This document shows, one piece after another, positions 1 to 7,462 of a stretch of DNA of 36,595 nucleotides (position 1 is the stretch's first letter; each line of letters starts with the position of its first letter). A model generated the notes under the pieces. That model was not told the origin of the DNA and searched no databases. It worked only from the letters and a program-made list of their open reading frames with translations. The translations under genes were made by a program, and so were the position numbers. The DNA comes from Rhodoferax sp. OV413 (GTDB lineage: Bacteria > Pseudomonadota > Gammaproteobacteria > Burkholderiales > Burkholderiaceae_C): contig NZ_CAMCVG010000015.1 in NCBI RefSeq assembly GCF_945881795.1, positions 1 through 36,595 on the forward strand, written 5' to 3'.

Positions 1-487
1 CAGGCGCAATCGATGCCAAAATCACGCCGGCCAGACCCAGCCCCTCGCGCCAGGCCACCACCCGGCTGCGGTAGGCCTCGTTACCGCCCAGCATGGCGCC
101 CCAGCTCTGGTGGCTGATGCTCAGGAAGCTGTAGGCGGCATAGGTGAGCAGCAGCGCCATCCCCGCCCACCACAAGAGCGCCTGCGCGCCGCGCACCGCC
201 GGAAAAAACAGCAGGCAAAAGCCCACACCCAGAAGCGCGCAGGCCCAGCCCGCGCGGGCCAGCAGTATGTCGGCCCCGCGGCTGAACAGCCGGTCGCTCC
301 AGCGCCCGAGCAAAGGGTCTATCAAGGCATCGACCAGCCGCGCCAACAGCAACACCAGCCCCAAGGCGGCCAGCGGCACGCCGAAGACGGTGGCGTAGTG
401 GTTGGGCAGGATGACGTAGAGCGGCAGCGCCACAAAAGCCAGCGGCAGGCCCATCAGCCCGTAGCGCCAGCCTTGGCCCGCGTTCAT
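1..487 (-). CDS. MFS transporter, GPH/MFS_2-like (3' end cut by window edge)
   Basis: The minus strand is open without a stop from the ATG at 487 to the window edge, giving 162 residues of an integral membrane protein whose C-terminal part lies outside. After a short N-terminus there are hydrophobic helices, then the loop motif RLVDALIDPLLGRWSDR, which matches the D-A-x-x-D-P-x-x-G-x-x-S-D signature of the glycoside-pentoside-hexuronide/MFS_2 branch of the major facilitator superfamily, and further on SISHQSWGAML. The ATG overlaps the stop of the upstream chalcone-isomerase-like gene by four bases (ATGA), so the two are probably translationally coupled. MFS genes of this type are often found at the end of the same fatty-acid-modification cluster; the substrate is unknown. 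The family call is from motifs only. Confidence 0.82.
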   Translation of the reverse strand, partial: MNAGQGWRYGLMGLPLAFVALPLYVILPNHYATVFGVPLAALGLVLLLARLVDALIDPLLGRWSDRLFSRGADILLARAGWACALLGVGFCLLFFPAVRGAQALLWWAGMALLLTYAAYSFLSISHQSWGAMLGGNEAYRSRVVAWREGLGLAGVILASIAP

Positions 488-1110
488 GGAGCAAGCCCCG
501 CCATCGCACCGGTCAGCAATTCGGCCCGCAGCCGCGGCTCGCTGGTTTTCTCGGAGAGCCAGATGCCAAAGAACAGGCGGCTGAACTCGGCATCGGGGAC
601 GGCCGGGCGCGGCTGGCCGTTGAGCCAGAAGCGCGCGCCCACGCCGGGGCTGTGCAGGCCGGTGATCCGGTCGCCCGATTGCACATCGGGGAACACCTGC
701 TTCATCGCCTCCAGCCAGGCCTGCGAGGCGGCTGGGGTGATGGGGCCGCTGCGGCGCATTTCATCGAGCGAGCGCTGCGCGATGGCGCTGCCGTACAGGC
801 CGCGCAGATAGCGCAACTCGAGCACCAGTGCGCTGTTCCAGTAGGCCGCCGCCTGAAAACCCGGCGCAACCCACAGCCGCGCGTCGTAAATCTGCAGGCC
901 CAGGTAGCGCATGCGGGCGCTCCCCGACAGCACGGCGTTGGGCAGCTCGGCCGCGACTTCGGGCGGCAAGGTGCCGGTGCTGCTTGCGGCCCCGGCCGTG
1001 CCGCCGGCCGCTGCCGCCGCGCCGCCCCCGGGCTGCGCTTGCGCCCGGGCACCGCCCACCGCGCAGGCCAGGCCGGCGGCAGCAAGACGGAGGAGCGGGC
1101 GGCGTCGCAT
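484..1110 (-). CDS. Chalcone isomerase-like exported protein
   Basis: This 208-residue protein has an arginine-rich N-terminus followed by a hydrophobic stretch and an Ala-X-Ala site around residues 21-23, as expected for a signal peptide, so it is probably periplasmic. A low-complexity Gly/Ala linker (about residues 27-43) leads into a domain containing MRYLGLQIYDARLWV, an RGLYGSAIAQRSLDEMRR segment and RLFFGIWLSEKTSEPRLR near the C-terminus, which I recognise as the bacterial chalcone-isomerase-like (chalcone_3) fold. Bacterial members bind fatty-acid-like ligands rather than flavonoids as far as is known; the role here is inferred from the operon. It lies 39 bases after the cfa-like gene and overlaps the MFS gene by four bases. 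No clear Shine-Dalgarno precedes the start. Confidence 0.82.
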   Translation of the reverse strand: MRRRPLLRLAAAGLACAVGGARAQAQPGGGAAAAAGGTAGAASSTGTLPPEVAAELPNAVLSGSARMRYLGLQIYDARLWVAPGFQAAAYWNSALVLELRYLRGLYGSAIAQRSLDEMRRSGPITPAASQAWLEAMKQVFPDVQSGDRITGLHSPGVGARFWLNGQPRPAVPDAEFSRLFFGIWLSEKTSEPRLRAELLTGAMAGLAP

Positions 1111-1149
1111 AGAAGGCTTGGTGCAGGGGTGCAGGGGTGCTGAGGGCGC

Positions 1150-2394
1150 TCAGGTCGGCTTGCGCAGGGTGTACTGCACCACGTCGATGCTGTCTTCCAG
1201 AAAGGCCGCCTCGCAGTAGCAGAGGTAGAACTCCCAGATGCGCATGAAGCGCTCATCAAAGCCCTGTCCCAGCACCGCGTCGCGCTCATGCAGGAAAGCT
1301 TCGCGCCAGCGCTTGAGGGTTTCGGCATAGTCGTGGCCGAACGCCAGCTCATTGACCACCTCGAGGCCTGCGGCCTGCGCCTGCGCCCTGAACTCGCCGG
1401 GGCTGGGCAGGCAGCCGCCAGGGAAGATGTATTGCTGGATGAAATCGGTAGAGCGGAGGTAGCGCTCGAAATAGGCGTCGTCGATCACGATGCTCTGCAC
1501 GCAGGCGCGCCCGCCGGGTTTGAGCTTCTTGGCGATGGTCTGGAAGTAGGTCGGCCAGAACTCGCGGCCCACGGCCTCAATCATTTCAATCGAGCAGATC
1601 GCATCAAAAGGCGCGTCGGGGATGTCGCGGTAGTCCTGCAGGCGCAGGTCGGCCTGCTGCTGCACGCCCAGGCGCTGCATACGGTCCTGCGCATAGGCGA
1701 GTTGCTCGGTGCTCAGGGTGACGCCGGTGATGTGGGCGCCGAACTCGGTACTCGCCATCTCGGCCAGGGCGCCCCAGCCGCAACCAATCTCCAGCACACG
1801 GTCGCCGCCCTGCACACCGGATTCCTGCAGGGCGCGGCGCACCTTGGCCATTTGCGCTTGCGCCATGGACTGGTCCGGATTGCCTTGAAACAGCGCCGAC
1901 GAGTAGTTCATCGTCTCATCGAGCCAGAGGCGGTAGAAGGCGTTGCCCAGGTCGTAGTGGGCGTGGATGTTTTTCTGGCTGTTGGCCCGGGTGTTGCGGT
2001 TGAGCAAGTGCTTGATGCGGTAGAGCAGTCTGCCGGCCCAGCTGCCGTAGATAACGCTCTCCACTTCGTCGCGGTTGCGCACCAGCACCCTCAGCAGCTC
2101 GGTCAGGTTGGGGGTGGACCAGTCACCTGCAATAAAGCCCTCAGCAAAGCCAATGTCGCCGGACTTGAGCGCAGCGCTGCAGACCTTCCAGTTGTGCAGC
2201 ATCAGGCTGGCGTGGGGCGAGGCCTCGCCGCCAAAGCGCTGGAGGCTACCGTCGGGCAGCTGCACGGTGAGGCTGCCGCGGCGCAGCTTGCTCAGTAATT
2301 TGAAAACGGTGCGGGCCGCAGCCGGCGTGCCGGGTGGCAGGCCGGTGGCCGAGCGTTGTGCGGAATCGGAGGAGCGCAGGGTGGGGCTGTTCAT
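1150..2394 (-). CDS. Cyclopropane-fatty-acid-synthase-like SAM methyltransferase
   Basis: A 414-residue protein of the cyclopropane-fatty-acyl-phospholipid synthase family. Landmarks are HYDLGNAFYRLWLDETMNYS (about 145-164), the SAM-binding loop LEIGCGWG (201-208), SIEMIEAVG (268-276) and QYIFPGGCLPS (321-331), in the usual order and length. It should transfer a methyl group from S-adenosylmethionine to an unsaturated acyl chain in a membrane phospholipid. However, compared with E. coli Cfa as I remember it, YSCAYW is replaced by YSSALF, the FEHVG histidine is alanine, and the LLHTIG histidine is missing (VQSIVID), so the carbonate-binding Cys and His appear absent while the catalytic Glu (E273) and the Tyr of HDYAETL are kept. 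It may make a methylated rather than cyclopropane acyl product. It is third in a five-gene operon, 23 bases after the DUF1365 gene. Confidence 0.88.
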   Translation of the reverse strand: MNSPTLRSSDSAQRSATGLPPGTPAAARTVFKLLSKLRRGSLTVQLPDGSLQRFGGEASPHASLMLHNWKVCSAALKSGDIGFAEGFIAGDWSTPNLTELLRVLVRNRDEVESVIYGSWAGRLLYRIKHLLNRNTRANSQKNIHAHYDLGNAFYRLWLDETMNYSSALFQGNPDQSMAQAQMAKVRRALQESGVQGGDRVLEIGCGWGALAEMASTEFGAHITGVTLSTEQLAYAQDRMQRLGVQQQADLRLQDYRDIPDAPFDAICSIEMIEAVGREFWPTYFQTIAKKLKPGGRACVQSIVIDDAYFERYLRSTDFIQQYIFPGGCLPSPGEFRAQAQAAGLEVVNELAFGHDYAETLKRWREAFLHERDAVLGQGFDERFMRIWEFYLCYCEAAFLEDSIDVVQYTLRKPT

Positions 2395-2417
2395 GGCGGT
2401 CTGTCGGGGGGCTGCAA

Positions 2418-3257
2418 TCAGGGGGCGGAATGGAGGGGCTCTGGGGGCGCGGCAGCAGGCGAGCTGGCGCGGCTTGTCATCAGAGCGGGTGGGACGGGTT
2501 TACGGAAAAACGGAACGCGCTTGAGCCACAACTTCAGCGCCTGCCAGTGGATGCGCGCCACCACGCCCAGCGTCATGGCGGGGTAAGCCCACAGCGCATG
2601 CCGGATGCTGGCGGGGGTCAGGGGCTGCAGGCGCCCGCTCACGCTGGTCTGAATCAGCGGGCCGCCGGCGTCGTCGTAGTCAATCCGGGCCACGGTGCGC
2701 AGGTCGTCGGCACTGCGCATCAAGCGAAAGCGGTACTTCCCCTCGACCGGGCAAAACGGAGACACATGAAATACCTTGTTGGCCAGCAGCTCCTGCCCGT
2801 AGCGCGGCGCATCCAGCAGGTAGCAATGGCGCTCGCCGAAGGTGTTGTTCACCTCCACCACGATGGCGCGAAGCGACCCGTCGTTACGGTGGCAGTACCA
2901 GAAGCTCACCGGCTTGAAGGTAAAGCCCAGCACCCGCGGGTAGCAGTGCAACCAGACCTCGCCCTGCGCGTCCAGAATGCCTTCGCTGTGCAGCAGCGCG
3001 TCCAGCCAGGCCAACGCGCCGCCTCGGGGCTCGCTGCGCCCGTCGCCATGGTCGGTGTCGTAAAAGCTCAGGGCGGCAAAGCGGTTGCGGGCCAGCGCGG
3101 CGCTGCCGTGGGCCGCCAGCTGCCGCATGGGCAGCATCAAAAAATACGTCGGGTAGGTGAATGCGTTGTGCGCCGGCCGCAGGCGGGTGTGCCGCACCTC
3201 GCCAAAGCCGATGAGGGGCTCGGCATGAGTGGGGCTGCAGGCGCTGGCGCTGGGCAT
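2418..3257 (-). CDS. DUF1365 family protein
   Basis: A 279-residue protein recognised as DUF1365 from RHTRLRPAHNAFTYPTYFLM near residue 25, LSFYDTDHGDGR, the conserved core YPRVLGFTFKPVSFWYC, then VNNTFGERHCYLL and KVFHVSPFCPVEGKYRFR. The biochemical activity of the family is not settled. Its genes almost always travel with an FAD-dependent amine-oxidase-like protein and a cyclopropane-synthase-like methyltransferase, and in Rhodobacter such genes belong to the singlet-oxygen (RpoE-ChrR) response and to furan fatty-acid synthesis. Here it sits between exactly those partners, 11 bases after the FAD gene and 23 before the methyltransferase gene, so a role in modifying membrane acyl chains is inferred. 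The extreme C-terminus is proline/alanine-rich and probably disordered. Confidence 0.88.
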   Translation of the reverse strand: MPSASACSPTHAEPLIGFGEVRHTRLRPAHNAFTYPTYFLMLPMRQLAAHGSAALARNRFAALSFYDTDHGDGRSEPRGGALAWLDALLHSEGILDAQGEVWLHCYPRVLGFTFKPVSFWYCHRNDGSLRAIVVEVNNTFGERHCYLLDAPRYGQELLANKVFHVSPFCPVEGKYRFRLMRSADDLRTVARIDYDDAGGPLIQTSVSGRLQPLTPASIRHALWAYPAMTLGVVARIHWQALKLWLKRVPFFRKPVPPALMTSRASSPAAAPPEPLHSAP

Positions 3258-3268
3258 GGGTGGGCGGG

Positions 3269-4579
3269 TCAGGCGGGGGTCAGTGCAGGTGATGCAACAG
3301 GGCGGCGCAGCGCCACTTGCAGGCGGGCCGCCACGTCCAGCCCGGATTTAAGCCCATCTTCGTGAAAGCCGTAACCCGTCCAGGCGCCGCAAAAATACGT
3401 GTGGTTCACTCCCTGCAGCGCCGGCACCTCAACCTGCGCCCGGATGGCAGGCAGATCGAACACCGGATGCGCATAGTCAAACCGGCCGTGCACCAGCGCT
3501 GGATCAATGGGACGCACCGGGTTCAGCGAGACCACCACGCTCTGCGAGAACGGCAGGGGCTGCAGCAGGTTGAGCAGGTAGTGCAGGCAGACGCGGGCAT
3601 CTTCCTGCCGCGCATCGGCGCTGCGCTCGTAGTTCCAGGCTGCCCAAGCCAGCCGGCGCGTGGGCAGCACGCGGGTGTCGGTATGCAGCACCGCGTGGTT
3701 GGCCTGGTAGCGGATCGCGCCCAGGGTGGCCCGCTCGGCGGCGCTGGCGTCGGCGAGCAGGGCCAGGCTCTGGTCTGGATGGCAGGCCAGCACCACCTTG
3801 TCAAAGCGCTCGGTCTGCCCCTGGACGGTGAGCAACACGCCATCGCTGTCCCGCTGCACCCGCTCGACCGGGGCATTGAGTCGCTTGTCTGCTATGGAGC
3901 CAACAATCTTTTCAACATAGTGGCGCGCACCTCCGGCGACAGTCCACCACTGGGGGCGGTTGCTGACCTGAATGAGGCCGTGGTTGTGGCAAAAGCGAAT
4001 CATGGTGGCCACTGGAAACTGCAGCATCTGGTCGGTCGGGCAGCTCCAGATGCAGCCCAGCATGGGCAACAGATACCAGTCGCGGAACTCGGCAGAGAGG
4101 CGGTGCGCAGCCATAAACACCGACAGCGGCTGCATCAGTTCGGTCTCTTCGTTGCGCTGCGCAATGCCGGTGGCCAACGCGTTGAAGCGCAGCACGTCGG
4201 CGAGCATGCGCAAGAAGCAGATGTTGAACACATTGCCGCGCTGGGCAAACACGGTGTTCAGGCTCGCGCCATTCCATTCCAGAACCCGCCCCCTCCTTGG
4301 CACCTGTACCGAGAACGACATGTCGGACTTCGCCGTGGCCACGCCCAGCTCGGCAAACAAGGCGATGAGCTGGGGGTAGGTGCGCTCGTTAAAGACCAGG
4401 AAACCAGTGTCCACCCCGTGCGTAATCGGGCCCTGCGGACCGGGCAAAGTCACATCAACAGTGTGGGTATGCCCACCGAAATAATCGCCGGCTTCCAGTA
4501 AGGTGATGTCGGCATGTCCGACTAAGCGGTGCGCGACGGCCAGACCGGAAATGCCGGAGCCGACGATGGCGACTTTCAT
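3269..4579 (-). CDS. FAD-dependent amine-oxidase-like oxidoreductase
   Basis: A 436-residue flavoprotein and first gene of the minus-strand lipid operon. The N-terminus MKVAIVGSGISGLAVAHRL is a dinucleotide-binding GxGxxG fold, followed by LLEAGDYFGGHTHTVDV, whose glutamate should bind the FAD ribose. The C-terminal YFCGAWTGYGFHEDGLKSG is the second FAD contact typical of amine-oxidase/phytoene-desaturase relatives. Related proteins next to DUF1365 and Cfa-like genes are implicated in desaturating a methylated acyl chain on the way to furan fatty acids; that function is inferred for this copy. The reading frame stays open 70 codons upstream, but I chose the ATG at 4579 because the GxGxxG motif begins nine residues later and an AAGGGGGT Shine-Dalgarno sits just upstream. 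Confidence 0.88.
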   Translation of the reverse strand: MKVAIVGSGISGLAVAHRLVGHADITLLEAGDYFGGHTHTVDVTLPGPQGPITHGVDTGFLVFNERTYPQLIALFAELGVATAKSDMSFSVQVPRRGRVLEWNGASLNTVFAQRGNVFNICFLRMLADVLRFNALATGIAQRNEETELMQPLSVFMAAHRLSAEFRDWYLLPMLGCIWSCPTDQMLQFPVATMIRFCHNHGLIQVSNRPQWWTVAGGARHYVEKIVGSIADKRLNAPVERVQRDSDGVLLTVQGQTERFDKVVLACHPDQSLALLADASAAERATLGAIRYQANHAVLHTDTRVLPTRRLAWAAWNYERSADARQEDARVCLHYLLNLLQPLPFSQSVVVSLNPVRPIDPALVHGRFDYAHPVFDLPAIRAQVEVPALQGVNHTYFCGAWTGYGFHEDGLKSGLDVAARLQVALRRPVASPALTPA

Positions 4580-4727
4580 GCGGACCCCCTTGTTACGTGA
4601 ACTTCCAAGTAAATTTTGTGACTGGTTAGTAATATATCGCAAGGGCGCGACCTTGGAGCCATATTTCTCGGCAGCGCGGAAGTGGCTATCGCGAATAAAA
4701 TTTATATCGTTAATCAGAAAGGCTGCA
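4580..4727. promoter_or_regulatory. AT-rich divergent promoter region
   Basis: These 148 bases separate the minus-strand lipid operon from the plus-strand ferritin-like gene and are clearly richer in A and T than the surrounding coding DNA, with runs such as AGTAATATATCG and AATAAAATTTATATCG. Promoters for both directions should lie here. I could not pick a convincing -35/-10 pair for either side, nor a clear match to the TGATCC-type element of the RpoE-ChrR system, so only the region is annotated. Ribosome-binding sites at its edges are good: AAGGGGGT before the minus-strand gene and AGAAAGG before the plus-strand gene. Confidence 0.55.
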
Positions 4728-5576
4728 ATGCTGTACCCCGAACTCTTCAGGCAGTTGGAAACGGTGCGATGGGACATGGACCGCGACATTCCCTGGGCTC
4801 AGTTCGACACCGCGTTGTTGTCGGATGAGCAGGCTACGACCATCAAAATGAACGCGATCACCGAGTGGGCCGCCCTGCCCGCCACGGAAATGTTCCTGCG
4901 CGACAACCGCGGCGACAGCGACTTTTCGGCCTTCATGTCGATCTGGTTTTTTGAAGAGCAAAAGCACTCGCTGGTGCTGATGGAGTACCTGCGCCGCTTC
5001 CGGCCCGAGCTCGCACCAACCGAAGAAGAGTTGCACGCGGTGCGCTTTGAGTTTGACCCGGCCCCGCCCCTGGAAACGCTGATGCTGCATTTTTGCGGCG
5101 AAATCCGGCTGAACCACTGGTACCGCCGCGCCAGCGAATGGCACACCGAGCCGGTGATCAAGGCGATTTACACCAAGCTCAGCCAGGACGAAGCGCGCCA
5201 CGGTGGCGCCTACCTCAAATACATGAAGCGCGCCATCGCCAAGTCCGGCACCGAGGCGCTGTCGGCGTTTGCCAAAGTGGGCGTGCTCATGGCGAGCGCC
5301 CGCCGCACTGCGCAGGCCTTGCACCCGACCAATTTGCATGTGAACAAGGCCCTCTACCCGATGGACACGGTGCAGAGCCGCCTGCCCGATCCCGCCTGGC
5401 TGGAGCACTGGCTGGACAAGCAAATCAACTTTGATTCGGTCTGGGAAACCAAGGTGGTGGAGCGCATCCTTCATAACTTGAGCCTGCTGATGGAGCGCAG
5501 TTTTGCCAGCGTGCAAGAGCTCAATAAGTTCCGCAAAGAGCTGTCAGCCTCCACCTTTTTGCCCACGGCCGCTTAG
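4728..5576 (+). CDS. Ferritin-like diiron protein (acyl-ACP-desaturase-like fold)
   Basis: A 282-residue, mostly helical soluble protein. It shows the ligand pattern of a four-helix-bundle diiron centre: a glutamate in ITEWAALPATEMF (E46 or E54), E77-Q-K-H80 in FFEEQKHSLVLMEYL, E125 in GEIRLNHWYRR, and E155-A-R-H158 in LSQDEARHGGAYLKYM. Proteins with this spacing include ferritin-like and acyl-ACP-desaturase-like oxygenases, so it may use O2 on a lipid or store or detoxify iron; the sequence does not decide. The frame is open for 75 further codons upstream, but the ATG at 4728 has AGAAAGG in front and starts the conserved part. It is divergent from the fatty-acid-modification operon, which suggests but does not prove shared regulation. 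Confidence 0.8.
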   Translation: MLYPELFRQLETVRWDMDRDIPWAQFDTALLSDEQATTIKMNAITEWAALPATEMFLRDNRGDSDFSAFMSIWFFEEQKHSLVLMEYLRRFRPELAPTEEELHAVRFEFDPAPPLETLMLHFCGEIRLNHWYRRASEWHTEPVIKAIYTKLSQDEARHGGAYLKYMKRAIAKSGTEALSAFAKVGVLMASARRTAQALHPTNLHVNKALYPMDTVQSRLPDPAWLEHWLDKQINFDSVWETKVVERILHNLSLLMERSFASVQELNKFRKELSASTFLPTAA

Positions 5577-5623
5577 TCTTGGGCGCTTGGTCCCGGAGGC
5601 GGCTGTTCCCCGTGGCGGCGGAA

Positions 5624-6853
5624 TTACCAGGGCCGCACGGGCTTGTTTAAGGTGGTGAGGCGCAGCAGCCGCTCGAGGTTGAGCTGCACCTTGACCTCGC
5701 GGTGCGGGACGCTGCCGACAATGCGGTACTCGCGCACGCTGGTGTCGCGAATGGGCGGCTCCACCGTGGCCATGCCTTCTCGGTTGAGCAAGACCGCCAC
5801 ACGGGGTGTGGTGGTGTTCAGTCCCCGTTGAATGACAACGGCCACTTCATTGGTGCAGAGCCGCACATACGCTCCGGGTTGGTAAACGCCCACCGCCTTG
5901 ATCAGCGCGCCGCCGGCCTCGTCCATTCCTTTGTTCTCGTCAAAGTAGCAGGATTGCATGGCGGCAGCAGGTGTCATCGGGAGGCGGGTCGCGCGCGGTG
6001 AGATGCGTGCCGCAAAAATGTCAGCCCGCTGGATCAGCCGCGCAAACCGGTCGCACTTTTCCCGTGGCGCCAAGGGCCCTGGAGGCGACTTGTGGTGCAG
6101 CTGGATGGCGTCCAGCCAGACCGGATCGGTCACGCCTGCTTTTTGCAGCAGGGCAACGCCATGGTTGCTGTGTTGCACAATCTGAGCGCGCTGCTCCTGG
6201 CTGGGCGGCTCCATCTGCAAGGCCAAGCGGTCTTGCAGCTCGGTCATGCCGTAATTCATAGTGAGCGCGGCCAGCCCCACCGTGCGTTGATCTTCTTCCG
6301 GCCAATTAAGCACTTCCTTGGCGGTCAGCATGCAGATCACGCTGACCAGCATGGCGTGGGTGCCGCTGTACATGCGCACATCGCTCACCGAGAGGTAAAT
6401 CAGCGCAAACAGGGTACCGTCGGGGTTGTTCTGGATGTGCCGCACCAGCTGGCGTTGCAGCCGCAGTAAGCGGCGCTGGAAGGTGTGTGCCTGGGTGTCC
6501 CGCAGCAACGCGCTTGCGATGGTTTGCAGGTCCAGCCAATCGAGGCGGTCATCCTGCGCGGACTCGCGCTCAGAGGCAGTTTCCTCAGTGATCTGGGTCT
6601 CGGCGATCGAACCAATGGATTTCTCGTCGCGCACCATCCCGTACAGGTGGTCAATGTAGGCGCGGTGCCTCGCCTCGGAGTCGGTCACATTGATGTAGAG
6701 CCCGCCCCCGCGCTCAGCAATCTCGGCCAGGTCCTTTCGGGAGGCAATCACAAACTCCTTGCAGGCCAGCAAGGTTCCGTCCTTGTCCATCAACGGAAAG
6801 GCGAGCGGTTGTCCGATGGGAATGGAATCGATGCTGACGGCGACGAGGTTCAT
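5624..6853 (-). CDS. Degenerate HD-GYP domain protein
   Basis: A 409-residue cytoplasmic protein. An N-terminal domain of about 75 residues (IPIGQPLAFPLMDKDGTLLA) precedes a charged linker and a helical domain that follows the layout of HD-GYP cyclic-di-GMP phosphodiesterases: H166 in SGTHAML, then GLAALTMNYGMTELQD where LLHDIGK would be expected, H228 in IVQHSNHG, HH at 253-254, and D278 in IQRADIFAAR. The metal-binding His-Asp doublet is replaced by Met-Asn and no GYP triplet is seen (SPPGP instead), so it is probably inactive as a hydrolase and may bind or sense the nucleotide. A C-terminal domain of about 85 residues follows (YQPGAYVRL, VAVLLNREG). I chose the ATG at 6853; an upstream in-frame TTG at 6865 is possible. 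It ends 47 bases from the convergent ferritin-like gene. Confidence 0.75.
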   Translation of the reverse strand: MNLVAVSIDSIPIGQPLAFPLMDKDGTLLACKEFVIASRKDLAEIAERGGGLYINVTDSEARHRAYIDHLYGMVRDEKSIGSIAETQITEETASERESAQDDRLDWLDLQTIASALLRDTQAHTFQRRLLRLQRQLVRHIQNNPDGTLFALIYLSVSDVRMYSGTHAMLVSVICMLTAKEVLNWPEEDQRTVGLAALTMNYGMTELQDRLALQMEPPSQEQRAQIVQHSNHGVALLQKAGVTDPVWLDAIQLHHKSPPGPLAPREKCDRFARLIQRADIFAARISPRATRLPMTPAAAMQSCYFDENKGMDEAGGALIKAVGVYQPGAYVRLCTNEVAVVIQRGLNTTTPRVAVLLNREGMATVEPPIRDTSVREYRIVGSVPHREVKVQLNLERLLRLTTLNKPVRPW

Positions 6854-6952
6854 AAGGCACGGCAATTATGCAGTCTTCAATGCAAGCCATCCGCCCCTTT
6901 AAGGGCCCTGCACGAGCCCGGGCGCTCTCTGAAGTGCTGATAGGATGAGCTC

Positions 6953-7456
6953 ATGCCAGACACCCCAGCACTTCCTGATTTCCTGCAAAAAATCACCCCC
7001 TTCTCCGACCTGGGTCCGGCGCTTGCGCGGTTGCCGCGCCCTTGGGTATTCACCAACGGTGTGTTTGATGTGTTGCACCGCGGCCATGTGCTGTATCTTG
7101 CGCAGGCGCGGGCCCTGGGCGGCAGTCTGATCGTTGGCTTGAATACTGACTCCTCGGTGCGCCGCCTCGGCAAAGGCGATGACCGTCCGCTGAACGCCGA
7201 AGGCGACCGCGCGGTCGTGATGGCCAGCCAGGGCGCCGTGGACCTGGTGACATGGTTTGCCGAAGACACGCCCGAGGCGCTCATTGCCCACATCCGGCCC
7301 GACGTTCTGGTCAAGGGCGGCGACTACGACATGGCCCGGCTGCCTGAGACACGCCTTGTCGAGTCCTGGGGCGGCCGTGCGCTGGCCCTGCCCTTTGTCA
7401 GTGGCTACTCCACCACCGCATTGGTTCGCAAGATCCGCGCGAGCAGCGCCGGCTGA
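6953..7456 (+). CDS. rfaE2: D-glycero-beta-D-manno-heptose 1-phosphate adenylyltransferase
   Basis: A 167-residue nucleotidyltransferase that makes ADP-heptose for the lipopolysaccharide inner core from heptose 1-phosphate and ATP. It corresponds to the C-terminal half of E. coli HldE, here as a stand-alone enzyme (rfaE2/hldC form). The evidence is TNGVFDVLHRGHVLYLAQAR near residues 34-53, which contains the HxGH nucleotide-binding motif, then VGLNTDSSVRRLGKG, DVLVKGGDY and SGYSTTALVRKI, all characteristic of this family. An AGGATGAG ribosome-binding site lies just before the ATG. The kinase half (rfaE1) is not in the window. It converges on glnE with only six bases between the two stop codons. 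Confidence 0.95.
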   Translation: MPDTPALPDFLQKITPFSDLGPALARLPRPWVFTNGVFDVLHRGHVLYLAQARALGGSLIVGLNTDSSVRRLGKGDDRPLNAEGDRAVVMASQGAVDLVTWFAEDTPEALIAHIRPDVLVKGGDYDMARLPETRLVESWGGRALALPFVSGYSTTALVRKIRASSAG

Positions 7457-7462
7457 ACAGCC

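Noticed and set aside
4599..4604. GAACTT resembling a sigma-E-type -35 element upstream of the ferritin-like gene
   Set aside because: No matching -10 was found at the expected distance, so it is not strong enough to annotate.
4580..4789. A 70-codon N-terminal extension of the FAD oxidoreductase
   Set aside because: The GxGxxG motif starts right after the ATG at 4579 with a good ribosome-binding site, and the extension covers the AT-rich promoter region.
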